From: Nitrospirota bacterium
GTDB lineage: Bacteria; Nitrospirota; UBA9217
Reading direction: 5' to 3'
Length of the DNA stretch: 39,359 nucleotides
NCBI GenBank assembly: GCA_020052615.1
Contig: JAGVOT010000135.1
Location: 1 to 39,359, forward strand
The notes under the pieces are model-generated. The model did no database searches. It was not told the DNA's origin and saw only the letters and a program-made list of their open reading frames with translations. Positions 39,080 through 39,359 of this stretch are shown here, one piece after another (position 1 is the stretch's first letter; each line of letters begins with the position of its first letter). Made by a program: the position numbers and the translations under genes.

Positions 39080-39359
39080 CTAAAATCCCAGCGACCGTCT
39101 GAACTTCTGCATCGGTGTTTGTCTTGGCGTGAGCGCCCAGATCAACATGGCCGCGAGCGCGGCCAGCACGACGATGGTCGCGACCTGGACCGTTCGTGAC
39201 CGCCGGACCTCGATCTGCCACCAGGAGAATCCGCGCAGGGACAGGTCCCCTGCTTTTTCCATAAGGCCTCGCGCATGGCGTACCGCAGGCGCAAACGCTT
39301 CGGTCGGAAGGGTCGTGCCGAGGCGTTCGCGGACCGGGTCGAGCGCCCGGCCGCCGAAG
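39080..39359 (-). CDS. Partial membrane-anchored protein, C-terminal 92 residues
   Basis: The frame enters from the window edge (codon phase one base in from 39359) and runs 92 residues to a TAG at 39082-39080. It ends with SWWQIEVRRSRTV, one hydrophobic helix (VATIVVLAALAAMLIWAL) and a short tail TPRQTPMQKFRRSLGF. A C-terminal single-pass anchor is likely. The annotated ATG at 39262 is internal; the open frame extends above it. No family is recognised. Confidence 0.6.
   Translation of the reverse strand, partial: FGGRALDPVRERLGTTLPTEAFAPAVRHARGLMEKAGDLSLRGFSWWQIEVRRSRTVQVATIVVLAALAAMLIWALTPRQTPMQKFRRSLGF

Overview
The window is high-GC Gram-negative chromosomal DNA. A sulfur-relay cluster, the AhbD route to heme, several zinc-ribbon and c-di-GMP signalling proteins, a CFI-box C-terminal signal and many compound intergenic hairpins together suggest an anaerobic or microaerophilic bacterium of the Nitrospirota or Desulfobacterota type. 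The lineage is inference; no rRNA, tRNA or phylogenetic marker is present.

Layout. (1) 1-3311: thiosulfate/sulfane-sulfur block, with two half-size YeeE/YedE proteins, then TusA plus a full-length TsuA-like permease closed by a terminator, then three small DsrE/F/H-like proteins. (2) 3630-7653: two membrane-anchored zinc-ribbon proteins (one SurA-like, one DUF2318-like), an FtsX/MacB-type permease and its ATPase. (3) 7892-15157: cell-envelope proteins: an outer-membrane barrel coupled to a beta-helix/FN3/CFI-box protein, and a divergent 1268-residue NHL-FN3-transglutaminase-TPR protein. (4) 15262-24064: single-gene housekeeping and signalling units (AmpG-like MFS, AEC transporter, His-rich RHH protein, NagA-like, Gph-like, GAF-GGDEF, AhbD, PAS sensor). 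(5) 24465-27745: Uup, then an integron-type attC site directly behind a brnT-brnA toxin-antitoxin pair, an AT-rich gene-free stretch and a PIN-domain remnant. (6) 27878-32182: NAD/ADP-ribose cluster: NrtR-like Nudix regulator with an operator inside its promoter, SPFH protein, divergent NAD-kinase-fold protein and ADP-ribosylglycohydrolase. (7) 32211-39359: PhnD-like binding protein with hybrid histidine kinase, HNH nuclease, DusB, polysaccharide deacetylase, ferritin-like protein and a partial gene.

Intergenic DNA is unusually structured. At least ten spacers hold compound hairpins or single arms built from degenerate short words. Two longer repeat families, a paired-hairpin REP/MITE-like element and a 163-bp element, each occur twice in opposite orientation and enclose 20.3-35.7 kb.

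The strongest candidates for something new are the attC cassette carrying brnTA with an apparently leaderless promoter, the NrtR-SPFH-NADK-like-ADP-ribosylglycohydrolase cluster, and the word-built intergenic hairpins.
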